Below, piece after piece: positions 4,510 through 5,401 of a stretch of 5,401 nucleotides of DNA (its first letter is position 1; every line of letters begins with the position of its first letter). Made by a program: the position numbers and the translations under genes. This stretch comes from Treponema sp. (GTDB taxonomy: Bacteria > Spirochaetota > Spirochaetia > Treponematales > Breznakiellaceae). Under the pieces are notes generated by a model. It had not been told where the DNA came from and did not search any database. It worked only from the letters and a program-made list of their open reading frames with translations. The DNA lies in assembly GCA_009780285.1 (NCBI GenBank), contig WRAL01000123.1, positions 1 through 5,401 on the forward strand, written 5' to 3'.

Positions 4510-5401
4510 ATGGAAGCGAAACTTCTCGGAGCCGGCATTCACTGCCTAAGCGCCGACGACCCGCGAGGCGGCCTGTTCGAGGGCATATGGCCCATACCGG
4601 ACGGCTATTCCGTCAACGCCTACGCGATCAGGGGGGAAAAGCTCGCCCTGATCGATCTTTTCCGCGACCAGGCGAGCGCTCCCGATCACTTCGACCTGGG
4701 CCTGGCCTCCATAGGGCTTAAATTTTCGGACGTCGATTACCTTATCCTTAACCACCTGGAGCCCAACCATTCCGGCTGGCTCGGCGAATTCCACGCCCTT
4801 TACCCGGCGGCGAAAATCGTGTCCACCGCGAAGGGCTGCGCCCTGATCAACAGCTTCTATAAATTCAACGATGGCCTTATCCAGGTCAAGGACGGGGACG
4901 AGCTTGACCTTGGCGCGGGCCGGACGCTGAAGTTTTTCGAGACGCCGAATCTCCACTGGCCCGAAACGATGATGACCTGGGATCAGGCCACGGGAACGCT
5001 TTTTTCCTGCGACGCCTTCGGCTCCTTCGGCGCGCTGGGCGGCAGGCTCTTCGACGACGAGTTCGACGAGGACGAGCACGCCTTTTTCGAGGGCGAAAGC
5101 CTGCGCTATTTTTCCAACATCATAGCGTCCTATTCCATGTTCGTGGAAAAGGCCGCGCGCCGGCTTGAAAGCCTCGACATAAAGGCCATCGCCCCGAGCC
5201 ACGGAATCGTCTGGCGCCGCGACCCGCGCAGGGTCATAGAGCGCTACGCGCGCTTCGCTTCCTACGCGAAGGGGCCGGCGGAAAAGCGCGTGGCCGTGAT
5301 CTGGGGGTCGATGTACGGCTCGACCGAGGCCGGCGTCCGCGCCGTGATCCGGGGCATAGAGGACGAGGGCGTTCCCTATTCGTCCACGCGCGTGCCGGAC
5401 G
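4510..5401 (+). CDS. FprA/A-type flavodiiron protein, cut by right edge
   Basis: The family reduces O2 to water or NO to N2O in the cytoplasm and protects anaerobes, receiving electrons from rubredoxin or a similar donor. The 297 visible residues comprise a metallo-beta-lactamase-like domain (about 1-255) with IPDGYSVNAYAIRGEKLALID at its start, followed by the beginning of a flavodoxin domain. The latter carries the FMN phosphate loop SMYGSTE at 267-273. Predicted iron ligands are His82, Glu84 and His87 (NHLEPNHSG), His149 (LHWPETM), Asp168 (FSCDAFG) and His231 (APSHGIVWR). Residue 86 is Asn where the family's H-x-E-x-D-H motif has Asp, a ligand of the second iron. The family is usually about 400 residues, so roughly a quarter lies outside the window, and a C-terminal rubredoxin cannot be excluded. 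The gene sits 17 bp after cheY on the same strand and is probably in one operon with it. Confidence 0.92.
   Translation, partial: MEAKLLGAGIHCLSADDPRGGLFEGIWPIPDGYSVNAYAIRGEKLALIDLFRDQASAPDHFDLGLASIGLKFSDVDYLILNHLEPNHSGWLGEFHALYPAAKIVSTAKGCALINSFYKFNDGLIQVKDGDELDLGAGRTLKFFETPNLHWPETMMTWDQATGTLFSCDAFGSFGALGGRLFDDEFDEDEHAFFEGESLRYFSNIIASYSMFVEKAARRLESLDIKAIAPSHGIVWRRDPRRVIERYARFASYAKGPAEKRVAVIWGSMYGSTEAGVRAVIRGIEDEGVPYSSTRVPD

Noticed and set aside
4546..5202. Minus-strand open frame (218 codons)
   Set aside because: It lies opposite the flavodiiron gene, whose metal-binding motifs prove the plus strand is coding.

Overview
The window is GC-rich bacterial DNA, most likely from a spirochaete of the Treponema/Spirochaeta group. 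This rests on family recognition from memory, not on a search. The CheY at 4052-4492 has a Treponema-type N-terminal extension. The partial gene at the left edge resembles the large spirochaete-type alpha-amylase proteins. The Dus enzyme carries an unusual GCCAP active-site segment that also fits this group.

Layout. Positions 1-1018 (minus) are the first 339 codons of a probable alpha-amylase family (GH13-like) protein that runs off the left edge. Positions 1019-1532 hold no gene. They contain a TATAAT box and ribosome site for the left gene, and two 129-bp palindromic repeat units, about 93% identical, built from CTCCGTG/CACGGAG heptamers and two short hairpins each. Positions 1533-2109 (minus) are a Uma2-family (DUF820) nuclease gene broken by five apparent single-base deletions; restoring them gives a 193-residue protein. 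Positions 2246-3025 (plus) encode an unrecognised lipoprotein. Its stop codon overlaps that of a convergent tRNA-dihydrouridine synthase (3022-3954, minus). A divergent intergenic region follows, with a good sigma-70 promoter for cheY (4052-4492, plus). Only 17 bp after cheY begins a flavodiiron (FprA/A-type) flavoprotein (4510 to the right edge), probably in the same operon.

How the genes work together. The only convincing functional linkage is cheY-flavodiiron protein: a chemotaxis output regulator co-transcribed with an O2- or NO-reducing enzyme, which suits an anaerobe or microaerophile that avoids and detoxifies oxygen. The remaining genes look like independent units. The stretch from about 1130 to 2165 is accessory in character, with repeats, a decayed Uma2 gene and a possible remnant of a second Uma2 tail. 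I found no convincing new multi-gene system. The most unusual items are a repeat hairpin whose loop is inverted between the two copies, the deletion-only decay of the Uma2 gene, and an Asp-to-Asn change at a predicted iron ligand of the flavodiiron protein.
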